The notes below the pieces were generated by a model that was not told where the DNA came from, ran no database searches, and saw nothing but the letters and a program-made list of their open reading frames with translations. A stretch of DNA of 64,000 nucleotides from NCBI GenBank assembly GCA_038030265.1, contig CM075937.1, positions 29,368,198 through 29,432,197 on the forward strand. The letters run 5' to 3'. The stretch is from Corythucha ciliata. Taxonomy: Eukaryota; Arthropoda; Insecta; Hemiptera; Tingidae. This document shows positions 23,074-33,943 of this stretch, one piece after another. Each line of letters opens with the position of its first letter. The stretch's first letter is position 1. The translations under genes and the position numbers were made by a program.

Positions 23074-23272
23074 GGTGCGTTTACACTACACCAAAGTGTC
23101 CCGTGACACTAATTGCTTGCTATTTAGTGTCAGACACTTCTCTTGGTGTAAAGGCAAACTAAAACTTCCAGGAAATTTCATCAGAATTTGTACAGTCAAT
23201 AAATTTCACATCTGACACTTTACATTTTATGTTGAGATACGACAGCGGGACACTTCAGTGTAAACGCACCTT
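23074..23272. mobile_element. MITE with GGTGCGTTTACAC ends
   Basis: GGTGCGTTTACACTACACC and GTGTAAACGCACC are inverted ends, flanked by TAA on the left and TTTA on the right. Inner repeats of AGTGTC/GACACT occur along both arms. Confidence 0.72.
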
Positions 23273-23306
23273 TAGAGAATTAGCCACCCTACTCTTTAAC
23301 TCTTAA

Positions 23307-23457
23307 GGCATATTTACACGTACCGAGTGCTCGGACTCTCGGGCGAGTAAAACCCACGTTTAATCACCACAGACAGTACTCGGCCGAGTGATTAGGCCGA
23401 GACAAAATCACATGTTCGTCACTGGGCCGAGCTACTCGGTTGGTGTAATTAGGCCTT
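23307..23457. mobile_element. MITE rich in CCGAG/CTCGG repeats
   Basis: The left end TTAAGGCATATTTACAC pairs with GTGTAATTAGGCCTTTAA. The interior has six or more alternating CCGAG and CTCGG pentamers, each able to pair with another. Confidence 0.62.
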
Positions 23458-23545
23458 TAACGCGTGCGTTAGCGAAATTTCTCAGCTGATTATTTCAATT
23501 ATTTGCCTTGTTTATTTTATACTTACAATAGTCCGGGCTCCGAGG

Positions 23546-24095
23546 GCCCACAGTATGAAAAATCCGGGTCATTTGATCGCGTCTGGCACCTGCGCAGGAC
23601 GTTTTTTATGGTCTAGGAGATGACACTTCTGAGATCGCCAGAAATTTTCCGTGGGACAGGAGCTCACAGAAGAGCTAGCTGTTGGCAAACCCATCTTTGG
23701 GTTGCTTGTTAACGGCTGGCAAGTGTAAAAATTGGTTCTTCGCCAACAATAAACGAAAAACCACCACCGCTATATCAGTTTTCAAATAAAGCCCTGGCTA
23801 CTAATGAGCCTCGAAATTTGACATTTGATGAAGCTCGCTGATTGAGCTGTCTGCAATATAATTGGACGGCGTTGTTGGTATCGTGACGTACTGGTCATGG
23901 GGAATGACTTTTTATTCCGCCAGTAGGTCTCAAAGCACCCAAAGGTGTGTTTGTCAACAGCTAGCTCTAATTTGATCCCCTGTCCCAGGGAAAATTTCTG
24001 GCGATCTCAGAAGTGTCATTTCCTAGACCATAAAAAACGTCCTGTGCAGGTGCCAGACACATCAAATGACCCGGATTTTTCACACGGTGGGGAAA
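23546..24095. mobile_element. Element with ~155-bp inverted arms
   Basis: The left arm (GTATGAAAAATCCGGGTCAT, CCTGCGCAGGACGTTTTTTA, GAGATCGCCAGAAATTTTCC, GAGCTAGCTGTTG) has its reverse complement at about 23945-24090. The central ~240 bp is non-coding. No clear target duplication. Confidence 0.72.
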
Positions 24096-24149
24096 CACAT
24101 GGTTTTCCTGGAATTCCGTGCTACTTGGACAGGACAGCGCCCAACGTCT

Positions 24150-24975
24150 GTGGTCAATCTGGCGAATATTCGCAAAAGTTGCAACATTTTGGAGCTAAAT
24201 AATCCCGAAATTGGATGTTCCCTTGCTGAATATTCTATTTTAAAATCATTCTAGTTTCTCGTCTGAATATTCGTGAAATTGCATATTTCTGGTATTTGAT
24301 CGCAAAATTACAAGTTTATCTTTTTATCACATCTTTATTTTCGTGAAATTGCCAGTTTCTGACCTTTTTTTTGTTGTAGTGACCGCGGAATCTGGGTCCC
24401 AACATCGCGCGCCAATATTGGTCATAAAATTTAATCGCTCTGAGCCAAAATACTTCAGAATTGCAAGTTTCTTGTATAAATATCCGTGAAATTGATAGCT
24501 TCGGGGTTTCATTTTCGTGAAATTGGAAAGTTTGGGGGTTCTTTCAAGTGATTGCGGAACTCGGTCAAGTCATAATGATATCCGCAAAATGGCAACATTT
24601 TATAACTAAATACCATCGAAATTGGAAGGTTCTTGGCTGAATATTAGTCAAATTGCAAGTTTAATTACGCGAAATTGCGAGTTTCTGGTCTTTATTTTTC
24701 CAAAATTTGAGTTTCGGTACCAAATGAAATTAGAAGTTTCTGGTATTTATTTCCTCAAAATTACAAGTTTTCGCCCTTTTTCCGCGAAATAACAATTTTC
24801 CGTGCCTTTTTCTGGCGGGCCCAGATTCTGGGCATTAAGGACAAGTTTCCAGAAATTAAGTACATGTTTCCAGATTAATTACGCGCAATTGACAGTTTCA
24901 GGTATTATTTTCAGCGGAATTTTAAGTTTACGGTATTAATTCGAGCAAAGTTGCAAGCTTTGGAACCTTTTTGGT
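24150..24975. repeat. Imperfect ~30-bp minisatellite array (AAATTGCAAGTTTCTGG type)
   Basis: About 20 degenerate units around a TCGCGAAATTGCAAGTTTCT core followed by GGTATTTAT. Unit length varies, and a few longer interruptions occur (for example 24370-24440, 24810-24870). It resembles in period and composition, but not in sequence, the array at 41-45 kb. Confidence 0.72.
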
Positions 24976-26022
24976 ATGAGGTAGCTAGACGAATAGTCGC
25001 GAATACCCAATCATTAGGGATTTATTGCCAGATTTAAGCAATTTATGGAAGAAGTCCCAAAAGGCTCCCTCAAGCCAAGGGTCCTTCTTTCCAAGTGAAA
25101 AAATGTGGCAACCGTAGGTATGATTGATAAGCTTTAAAATTTTGTGAGATAAAACGGTAAATGTCCACATTGACTGATAATATACACATTCAACGGTGAA
25201 AATGTGCACAGTTACCAGTGAAGATACGCAGTCTAAATTCATCAAATTGGTAATGGCAACGCAATTTCGGTCTGATCAATGTTTGCGAGGGGTATCGAGA
25301 AATAGAAAGCAGTAAATCGGCTCAATTTTCTGAAATATTGGGTCAAGGGAAGATAAATTTTTAATGGACCTCAGCTTTAGGTATTTATTATTATCACACA
25401 CGAAAACAGCGTTCCTCTTTGCTCGGTACACCTTGCTCACCGCATCTCTTGTAATCTCTACCCTCTGCCCCTAAACTGCTTCTCACTAAAAACCTCATAA
25501 ATTAACACTCAGAGATATGGCGCCATTTGTGTTAATTGCCTTTCTTCACATGTACTAGTAGTTAGAGGAGTAAGTTGTCCAACCTAGGAGAATTTTATTA
25601 CAGAGGTGTACACTGATGGGCTTCCTGGCAGATAATGTATACGCCCACCTAACAAGCAACACTTAGCCTGCGCTAAGATCCAAACAATAGATTATGTGGC
25701 TCGATAGTGTGTGTGAAACATGAAAATTGTCATAATGAAGTACAGAACACAGAAAAACGACGCTTTAAGTTATTGGTTCCACCGTTTCAAAATGGGAAGT
25801 TGAAAATATGGGACAACCATCCATAGCGAATTTTATGCTGATTCTGGTAGCGTCGTAAGTAAATAGTTCTGAAATTGCTTTGAAACCGTGTTGAGCTCTA
25901 CGTTTCTTTGCATCGATTTAGCGAGAAATCGCTTTAGAAAATTATTATCTCTCGGACTGTCATGTATATTATTGCGCCCTAGTTTTAACGCAAAATGTTT
26001 TGTCACACTTTCCTTGTACTCA
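24976..26022. other. No gene recognised
   Basis: No coding homology or structured repeat seen. Confidence 0.4.
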
Positions 26023-26024
26023 TA

Positions 26025-27598
26025 CAGGGTGGAAGGGTTTAAGTGAAAAGAAAAAAAAAATGGGTAAAATTAGACCTCAATTGCGATCGAAAACACCCCA
26101 TAACCCATGGTCGGAAAATCAAAACTCTTCGAGATATGATTTTTCTAGCATCTTTTTAGGATAACATCATTTTCCTGGACAAAATGCGAGTAACTCGCTT
26201 CCCAGCTGACATTCTACAAATTTTGACGATGGATTTGGGAAGAGCACACTCTGTATTGCGCGCTGTATTGTTCAAATTTAAATAAAAAACTTCCCATTTA
26301 ATATTCAGAACAGCCAAACCAGATCAACGATTGACACTCTTTCCTGTCAGGACTATCTATTTTCGTCAAAAAATAACTGCTTCTGTGTCCTCGGCAGCTC
26401 CTCAAAGTTTTGCGAAACAGGAATTTTTATTTTTTCAATCAAAGTCAATCACCACTTGTCCATACTATATCTCCGCCTATCGACGTTCCATGGATAAGAA
26501 AAACTTCTTCAACGTGTCCCTTTCAAAATTACTTAAGAGCATTTGTTTAATTATTAATTGGCGATTTTTCGGCAGAAATGACAGTTATGTAGAAAAAAGA
26601 GTGATTATTCTATTCAAAATCGCTTGTTTTGACCTGTAAATTCAAGCAATCCTTGCGAATTTCAAGATGCTCAGCGTCATGAAAACCTCACCCGAAGTGG
26701 TCCATTAAATGTAACTGACTGTGAACTTCTACCAGAGTATCAAAAAATGTCGCTCCGGCAGCTGGCTGTCGAATAAAGTGTATTTCACTTCTACGAAGTT
26801 CGACGTTATCAGTTAATTTGCGATTTTGCGACAAAAATTACCACTTGGTGTGACTCTTTACTTTTATTTAACAATTTCTGCCAAATAATCCTAATTTACT
26901 GAAATCCGTAGTAGTGAAATGCACTCTATTTGACAGCGACGACAGCCAGCTGCCGAAACGATATCTTTTTATGCTTAGGTGAGCGTTAACATTCAGTTAC
27001 AATCCAAGGACCGCTTCGGATGGTGTTTTAATTATTTGTCGCACGTTGAAATTCACAAGGATTGCTTGAATTTACAGGTCAAAACAAGCGATTTTGAATA
27101 GAAAAATCACTATTTTTTCTAAAAAAAAAAAACTGCCATTTCTACCGAAAAATCGGCGATTAATTAAACAAATGCTCCGGAGTAATTTTGGAAGGGACAC
27201 GTTGAAGAAGTTTTTCTGATCCATCGAAAGTCGATAGGCGGAGATTTAGTATGAACAAGTGGTGATTGACTTTCATTGAAAAAATAAAAATTCCTGTTCC
27301 GCAAAACTTTGAGGAGGTGCTGAGGCCACAGAAATAGTTATTTTTTGACGAAAATAGATAGTCCTGACAGCAAAGAGTGTGCACTTCCCAAATCCATCGT
27401 CAAAATTTGTAGAATGTCACTGCGAAGCGAGTTACTCGCATTTTGTCCAGGAAAATGATGTTATCCTAAAAAGATGCTAGAAAAATCATATCTCGAAGGG
27501 TTTTGATTTTCGGACTATGGGTTATGGGGTGTTTTCGATCGCAAATGAGGTCTAATTTTACCCAATTTGTTTCTTTACACTTCAACCCTTCCACCCTG
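26025..27598. mobile_element. Non-autonomous long-TIR mariner-like element
   Basis: CAGGGTGG at the left and CCACCCTG at the right, each bounded by TA, a clean TA target duplication. The arms (about 26025-26780 and 26930-27598) are inverted copies. They share subterminal blocks with the 3.1-kb element (ATTAGACCTCA, GATCGAAAA-ACCCCA, TCGGAAAATCAAAACT) and the inner CTCCGGCAGCTGGCT. No transposase remains. Probably mobilised in trans by a relative of the 3.9-kb gene (inference). Confidence 0.88.
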
Positions 27599-27673
27599 TA
27601 TAGAAGTAAAACGAATGAAAGTGCAGCACCATTAAATCCTTAATTAACTTTTTATCACCGATGACGTTGATAA

Positions 27674-27810
27674 AGGCCCGTTCACAAGCTCTATGTTTTC
27701 GTTGTGTGGTGTATATGCAACCTATCAAAATGCTTCATTTTTTTAGGGAACAAATTTGTTTGGTTGCATAGACTCCACACAACGCAAACATAGAGCTTGT
27801 GAACAGGCCT
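27674..27810. mobile_element. Palindromic MITE, family A (copy 3)
   Basis: AGGCCCGTTCACAAGCTC and complement at the ends, with TAA on both sides. The interior is inverted relative to copy 1, so this copy is inserted in the opposite orientation. Confidence 0.82.
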
Positions 27811-27984
27811 TAAAGTTTGGCCGTTGGCAAATTGACCGCAGGGATGAAACTCGTGCAAGGGGCTCAATAGCAGGTGTCTATTTATTGAAAACTGGCGTAA
27901 ACTCATAAATTAACGTTAGGACACCATTTGTGTCCCACTCCGTCGTTGACGTAATTTTGCTGCCGCCGTCTTCGAAAGGTTAAT

Positions 27985-28281
27985 GAGAACGAATCCACAG
28001 ATACCATTGGAGCTCGTTACGTGCAAGTTTTCATTTTATTCATCAGTCTTCTATTCTTTTTCACTCAGCGCGTCAATTTGTCGGTAGCAATCGTTGCTAC
28101 GAACGACTCTGGACGTTGGGTATGTTTTTCTACGCCTTTATCGTTGGTTGTTTCCCAGGGGGCGTAGTCGCGAACAAGAGTAGCCCAAAACATTTGATGA
28201 TCGTAATTGGTGTGCTGAGTGGTCTCATTAATTTGAGTTTCCTATTTGTTGCGGTCAAAGGAGGTTTCTTAGCCTCTTCTT
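27985..28281 (+). pseudogene. SLC17/sialin-like (MFS) transporter fragment
   Basis: The first part reads IGARYVQVFILFISLLFF and then RVNLSVAIVATND. This matches the start of SLC17 anion transporters, where an RYV segment leads into transmembrane helix 1 and a near-invariant RVNLSVAIVA. A frame change at about 28113-28120 leads to GMFFYAFIVGCFPGG, KHLMIVIGVLSGL and FLFVAVKGG, matching helices 2-3 with the FPGG motif. The long loop normally between helices 1 and 2 is missing. Only about 95 of ~450 expected residues are present. GTATGT at 28119 could be a splice donor, so real exons in part cannot be excluded; I favour a truncated pseudogene. The downstream end meets a tRNA-like sequence and a hAT insertion. 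Confidence 0.55.
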
Positions 28282-28297
28282 AGCCTAAGTTGGTTAG
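28268..28297 (+). pseudogene. 5' part of a tRNA-like sequence, cut by a hAT insertion
   Basis: TTAGCCTAAGTTGGTTAG resembles a tRNA D-arm (pol III A box). Its continuation GAGCACCTGC lies beyond the element, at 30583. The last 8 bases are the target duplication. Confidence 0.55.
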
Positions 28298-28340
28298 TAG
28301 TGATGCACGAGACCGAGACGAGACCATCATTTCTGGAGCG

Positions 28341-28377
<37 letters not shown>

Positions 28378-29302
28378 TCATTTATGAATACAGAACATTT
28401 TAACAATGAAATGACCTTGTTTCATGCTGAGACGGCTATTGTGTTATGGGCCTCCGGGCTGCGGTGGATCCAAGGGGTGGACATATCTCCCCCCCCCCCC
28501 AAGCACAAAATGACATAAAATAATGGGGAAAAATTTACTTTTTGTAACATTATCGTTGGAAACACTCACATTTCTTCGTCTCTCACGAATTATACATGAT
28601 GGTTTTCGCACGATCAGGGAGGGAAGTGATACTTCCCCTTCGCCAGGTACCCCAACAGAGAAGCTGATTCTTACTTGAAAAGATGAGCTAGGTGAAAAAG
28701 TGTTTTTTTTTTTCACTCACTAGTGAAGAAAAAGTGAAAAAAAGTTCTGTATTCAATTAGCGTACAGCGTCCGAACACTTGCAGGAAAGACAATTAAACC
28801 TGTCGGTCGTGCGAAAAATAATATCCACAACTCGTGATGAAGAAGCTTTCACTCTGCTCGTCGTTTTCAGCTCACTCGGCCCCGCCTCATGAGCCAAACA
28901 CAACTCGGAGGTAAAACTCCACTTCCCTCACTTGTACTGAAATGTACTAATATTTCACTTGTCTCGCGAAAAATATCGTGCATAACTTGGCTTTGCCTCG
29001 CCAGCCAAACAATGTACTCGCAAGTAAAATGGCACTTACGTGTCTCGTTATATGTAAGATACTATTTTTTTTTAGACAGCTGACTATTTTAGAGCCTAGG
29101 GGATAAAACACTCAATTTATCGCCGTGACCCAAAAAATCAGCCCATGTTTTAATAAAATAAATACTGTACACACCGCGTCAAAAAAGTGATTTTGGAGTC
29201 TCGATCCAATTTTCTCTTTTGGCCTCCAAAAAATCGCTTTCTTGCCTAGGCGTATAATCTATTATTCCTATTTTCATTCTTAAAGAAGTGTTTAAGCAGA
29301 AG

Positions 29303-29412
29303 TTCATCGTGCGTAAAGACCAACTTTACACACGCCATGCGGTAAAGAGTTCACGGTAAAAGAGTTCACTCTTTACCGCACGGCGCGTGTAAAGTAGGTC
29401 TTTAAGCACGAT
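29303..29412. repeat. Hairpin element inside the hAT
   Basis: TTCATCGTGCGTAAAGACC and its imperfect complement flank inverted ACTTTACAC and GCGGTAAAGAGT blocks: about 48 bp per arm around a short centre. Confidence 0.72.
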
Positions 29413-29801
29413 GAATGATGGGTGAAGGGTGAGTGGAACCGTAAAAATTATATCCCAAAAAGGTCAAAGTCAGTTGATTATGTTGGTAGAAAAATTGAGG
29501 CAGGGAAGCCCGCTGTCATCTTACACGCTTCTTTTGTTTCTTCATTTTTATTTCTCTGAAATGAAGTTGTGTGGCAAATGGGAGACATTACGGAACCGTT
29601 AAATTAAATAATAATGAACGTAATTGGCTTTAAAAGGCTTTGAACGATCGAAGGTAAAAAAAAGCGTACGATCTTGAGGCGTATAATCGCACTACAAAAT
29701 CTACCGATGATGGCACTCGACTTCGTCTCGTGTCACAATCATCGTGCCTCGTTCGTTAAAAGCTCCTTCATGCCTACGTATCGTAATAAAAAAAAGGGTT
29801 A

Positions 29802-29957
29802 GGGTTCCCGGGGGGCCGGGGAAATACAATGCAACCTGTGGGTGCCCGCGCACTAGGCAGCAAAGATTTCCAGGCTGGGGCAGCCACTAGAACAAGCCCA
29901 ACTACACAGCAGCCAACTGGCTGCCGCGGCCAGGCTGCTTAGTGCAAGGGAACCCTA
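29802..29957. repeat. Small inverted-end element (TTAGGGTTCCC ends)
   Basis: TTAGGGTTCCC and GGGAACCCTAA close a ~155-bp segment; inner CACTAGGCAGC pairs with GCTGCTTAGTG. The left arm carries a ~45-bp GC-rich interruption. The TTAGGG resemblance to telomere repeats is only one or two units. Confidence 0.55.
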
Positions 29958-30575
29958 ATTTTGCGTTTGAAACTTCCCTGGGCCGCTATCATCAAACTCG
30001 ACACCGCTTTCAATTTTTTTTTTTTTTTTTTTTTTTAACTTTTTAACTAACATTGCCAGTCGAAGCATGAGAAGGAGGGTCTGATGTATGAGGGGGGGAT
30101 TGTGCATCTCTGCCTCGTCGTGTCTGGGAAAGGAAATCTCTTGCTTGAACTAAATGAGTTGGCATGTGCGAGATTTTGAGTTGAATTCCCAACTGATGTT
30201 CCCCTTTCACGTTCTCAGTGTGACGATTGTTTTAAAGGCAAGATTCTATTTTGGGGCAATTACAAAGCTCTTTGGTCATTAATCAGTAGTGCATCACTTA
30301 TCTCCCTTCGTGCCACGAGCCACCAAGGAAGGAAGCAAAGTATAAATTCATCTATCGTCGTCATCTGTAATCATTGAGGCGAGAATAGGATCACTCGTCA
30401 CTAATATCACACATACTTTGAATTCGCGCCTTTAACTTTTCGAGACGAGACCGAGACTTTCGAGACCGAGGCCGAGACGAGACCGACTTTTCATGATCGA
30501 GACCGAGACCAAACCCTCATGAGCGAGACCGAGACCACGCAAGTCTCGTCTCAGTCTCGGTCTCGTGCATCACTA

Positions 30576-30636
30576 TTTGTTAGAGCACCTGCTGCGAAAC
30601 CAGGAGGTCGTGGGTTCGAATACCGCCTTGGAGGCA
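30576..30636 (+). pseudogene. 3' part of the interrupted tRNA-like sequence
   Basis: GAGCACCTGCTGCGAAACCA resembles a D-stem end and anticodon arm (7-base loop TGCGAAA with one C-C mismatch), followed by GGTCGTGGGTTCGAATACC, a good pol III B box/T arm, and a GGAGGC acceptor-like strand that could pair with GCCTCTT at 28272. Joined to 28268-28289 it makes an approximately tRNA-sized sequence. Whether it was a gene or a SINE head cannot be told. Confidence 0.6.
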
Positions 30637-30861
30637 ATTTTTTCTTGGAACTCAACAAGTAAAATGGTAAGTATTTCTTTGGAAGTTTAATTTCTTTATT
30701 TTCAGCCTCCCCACCCCCTCGAATTCACGGTTGTGACAATGGTGGTGCGGTGAAGGGAGAGTAATCCCTTAAATGTCCGTAGTTAGCGTCATCTAAGCTC
30801 AATTAGGAAGTTATTTGTAAAAAAGAAATTTATGATAATTGTATCTACCCCAATGTTAGAG

Positions 30862-31108
30862 AACCTATAGTTACACACAGGTACTGACAATATCCGCCAT
30901 TTTTGGTCGTTTAGAGAGAGGAGGGCTTGTAATTGGCTGGTGAGCGTAACCTACATCACCGAAGCAGCGAGTGAGAGATATCAAATCTATTTGATCCCTA
31001 TGTGGAGGGGGGGGACCAAACATGGCGGACTGTCAGTACTCGTAGGAACTTATAGAGCCTTAACCAATATGGCCGTGAGTTCACCTGGTAGTAAAGGTTC
31101 TCTAGCTG
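30862..31108. repeat. Imperfect inverted repeat (TACTGACA-TCCGCCAT)
   Basis: AGAGAACCTATAGTTACACA and TACTGACAATATCCGCCAT pair with ATGGCGGACTGTCAGTA and GGTTCTCTAG. Related sequence (TAGAGAACCTTTAAACCAGG, GGCCGCCATATTG) occurs alone at 1197-1238. Confidence 0.55.
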
Positions 31109-31237
31109 TGTTCTGTGCATCGAGTCTATGCAATGATGCAACCAAACAAATTAATTCCCTCGAAAAATGAAGCCTTTTGATGGTTTGCGTGTAGACTCCA
31201 CAGACGTTTAGCATTATATGGTTTGTGAACGTGGCTT
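31109..31237. mobile_element. Palindromic MITE, family A (copy 4, diverged)
   Basis: GCAACCAAACAAATTAATTC, CTCGAAAAATGAAGC and TGTGAACGTGGCTT match the family, followed by TAA. The left end has been altered. Confidence 0.68.
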
Positions 31238-33278
31238 TAATATAACAGGATTTGAAATTTGGCAATTCAAAAAAGTTGTTCCATGTTTAGGTAGTGTCCT
31301 TGCCTGGCTCCTTTCTCCTTCTTCCTTTACTGCCTGCAACACTCCTTTTTCCTTCATATGTATCACCAGTCACCACTGCCAATGACCGTATTCATATTAT
31401 CCACTTTCGTCAAGTCCACGTTTAACTTTCAAAAAACTTCATTTAACTTTTTCTTCGCAGCTTTTCAGTCTCCCTAAATTTCACGCACGTCGTATTCTTG
31501 GAAAACTAGTTTCCTATTGTTAGTGGTATCACTTCCTTTCACTTCAGACTCTCCACCGACTATTTTAACTGGATAAGGATTAAAGAGCGTGGAGAATGTG
31601 CTTGAAATGCGTAGAGGGACGTCTATTGTGTTAAATGAAGTTAAGCGACCGTATATGAAGATGTGAATGGGGGTTGTTCCATGAAAGGCTTCACAAGGTT
31701 AGAAGGTGGTAGTGAGTGAAGGATAACCTACTGTGTCGTGTCTGGAAAATGTAATGAAAACGATATAGAAAAGCTAATGACTTCTGTTAGCGCATGAAGT
31801 GCTGTTGCTGTGAAAGGGAATGTGAGTACCTACTTTCTTATAAATGAAGATAATTTTCAAATGAAAAAAGTTAAATAGGTATACTAAATAGGTAATTATT
31901 ATTTCATGCTTTTCTTATTGTGAACTGTAGGCAGGACACATTGCTTTCATGGTACATGCCAAACCACTCAACCTGTGACCTGAGAAACGTGGGTGTACAG
32001 CGTGAGATATTCTGCTCTTTTTTTCTTTAAATTTGATTTGTTCTATACAGACGACTAGAAGGAGAGAAGAATCGCACGGAGCGGTAACTGACAACAGAAA
32101 CTTTTTGATTGACTCAACGCGAGGATTCAAATTTACATAAACAGCACGTGACTTCACAATCTCACAAGCCAGACGTGAACAGATATTAAAAGTAGCTCCC
32201 CAGCGACAGCTTTAATTCAGTCTGCGTACCTCGTACCACAATTTGGAGCTGACTTAGAAAAAAGTTTGTATATTGAAGGCCAAGAGGGTTAATGTGAGAA
32301 AATCCCGAGGATTTTGTTCACAAATATGAATAATTTATAAGGAAATTGTCTCCCAAACATTTTCTTGAATTTAAAAATCACAAGGCCTGTTTTAAATTTG
32401 TTGAAGTCGAGCAATGCCTGTTGAAAGTAAGGCGAAGTCAGTTGAATTCAGGCGATGCCTTTTAAGGGGGAGTTGCACGGGTCCCCCCTCCATTCAACCC
32501 TCGTCTATTATTCGGCATACACGGCATGGTTTTCAAGGACTCGTTTTAATCTTCAGGAAATTCCGCATATGCAGTAGTTTTCCTTTTTTCAAATGTCATC
32601 CCAGAAGTTACTTTAAATTTGCCTTGAACGTTTACCTTGTAATTTCACGCTCTCCCTTCGACTTATTTGAAAAGAGTAGTTAAGGCAGGACTCATTGCTT
32701 TCATATCAAACATAGGTACATGCCAAACCACTCAACCTGAGAATCGGCTTGCCTTCAGAGGGCGGTCAAAAGTAGTTCGATTGCTGACACTGAAGGTAAT
32801 GCGATAACCATAGCTTTCTGCACGTGCTGAGTACCTAGCAATCAAGACGTAGATAGCCATAGTAAAATAAATATGGATTATAAAAACTGTCCCAGTATCA
32901 GGGGCATGAAAGCATTCTCTTCCAAGAATCAATCCAGAATTCATAGTGCCGTTTCAGGCACCGCTCGTAATTTCCCACTTCGTCTATCATAGATGGCCAG
33001 TATAAGATCTAAAAAACTGCTGAGCATATCCAGACAACGTGGGAAATCATTTGAAAATGTATCATTTTATCATGTGAAATGTATGGACGAGGAATCATGA
33101 GCAATGCCTGTATGACTATACTTTGCCGGTAACACATTATATGTATAACAAAATTGAATGTTCATTTTATTTGTTGGTTTGTTTGATTTTTCATTTAAAA
33201 ATACGTTTTATCTTTAAATAAAATGGAACAACCACATAGCCATATTGGACGAAATAGATAAAAACTTGCCTCTTAAGC
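31238..33278. other. No gene; one diverged direct repeat
   Basis: GGCAGGACNCATTGCTTTCAT with TACATGCCAAACCACTCAAC occurs at about 31930-31972 and again at 32684-32740. A TCTTCAGGAAATTCCGCA block near 32553 also occurs near 8065. No coding homology recognised. Confidence 0.45.
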
Positions 33279-33550
33279 TGCGTCCACACTAGTAACAAAT
33301 TCAGTTATATAACAATGTTACATAACAAGTTACAAAATCAACGGGAAAGTTATATAACATCCTGTTTTATAACATTTTTTTCTTTACCCGACTTATGCCG
33401 GTAAAGATCAAAGAAAACGTATAACATTTTGAATAAACGCCTTGAAACTGACCACGCCAGCATTTTCTGCATACAAAAGAAGTGTGCCCGGCCCGGCCAC
33501 GGCTGACTCAAAGGCAGTAGGGATGCTCGCAGTAGATTCAGTAGTAGTAG

Positions 33551-33943
33551 ATGAAGGAGGACTTCATTGTATGTGATTTAATCGCGATGGAGTGGACTAA
33601 GACAATGACGTTTCAATTAATTGAATTGTACAAGGATCATCCGGTCCTATGGGACTCCAAGTCTGTCATATTTAAAAATAGATCAAAGAAGCATGACGCT
33701 TGGGCTGAAATCGCCGAGGCATTTGGAACTAGTGCCAAAGAAGTAGAGGAGAAAATGAGGAAACTTGTCGGTCAATTCCAAAGAGAGTTGAAGAAAGGAA
33801 AAAGCGGAGATGGAGCGAACTCACAGTATAAGACAAAATGGGCCTTCTTTGAAATGCTCCTATTTCTGCGTGATAAAAACAACCTGGTACATCAGACGGA
33901 AGCAGAGGGTTACAAACGACAGCCAGGTCACAGAAGTAGCTGA
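33551..33943 (+). CDS. MADF-domain (Myb/SANT-like) protein of the Harbinger element
   Basis: In Harbinger elements the second protein is a Myb/MADF-type DNA-binding factor that helps bring the transposase to the nucleus and to the ends. Here a 130-residue frame contains a MADF domain from about residue 22: LIELYKDHPVLWD, then DAWAEIAEAFG, then KMRKLVGQFQRELKK, then KWAFFEMLLFL. The Met at residue 13 (before EWTK) is an equally good start. The frame stops soon after the domain at a low-similarity tail (YKRQPGHRSS), so the C-terminal transposase-contact region may be missing or in another exon. It faces the transposase 3' end across about 55 bp. No stop interrupts the domain itself. Confidence 0.75.
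   Translation: MKEDFIVCDLIAMEWTKTMTFQLIELYKDHPVLWDSKSVIFKNRSKKHDAWAEIAEAFGTSAKEVEEKMRKLVGQFQRELKKGKSGDGANSQYKTKWAFFEMLLFLRDKNNLVHQTEAEGYKRQPGHRSS

Larger units (their letters stand above)
28298..30575. mobile_element. hAT-like non-autonomous element with GAGACC-rich ends
   Basis: TAGTGATGCACGAGACCGAG and its complement form the ends. The flanking 8-mers TTGGTTAG (28290) and TTTGTTAG (30576) match in 7 of 8 bases, as expected of a hAT 8-bp duplication with one later mutation. The right subterminal region (30440-30560) repeats GAGACCGAGAC many times, probably transposase-binding sites (inference). The body holds poly-A (28341-28374), a poly-T (30007-30028), a hairpin element at 29303-29412 and a second inverted pair at 29802-29957. 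No transposase frame recognised. Confidence 0.8.

Noticed and set aside
29800..29830. TTAGGGTTAGGG-like string resembling telomere repeats
   Set aside because: Only about two units, explained as the end of a small inverted-repeat element; arthropod telomere repeats are usually TTAGG in long arrays.
31929..32745. Direct repeats about 755 bp apart as LTRs
   Set aside because: Homology is under 50 bp, with an internal insertion; there is no TG..CA end, primer-binding site or reverse transcriptase.
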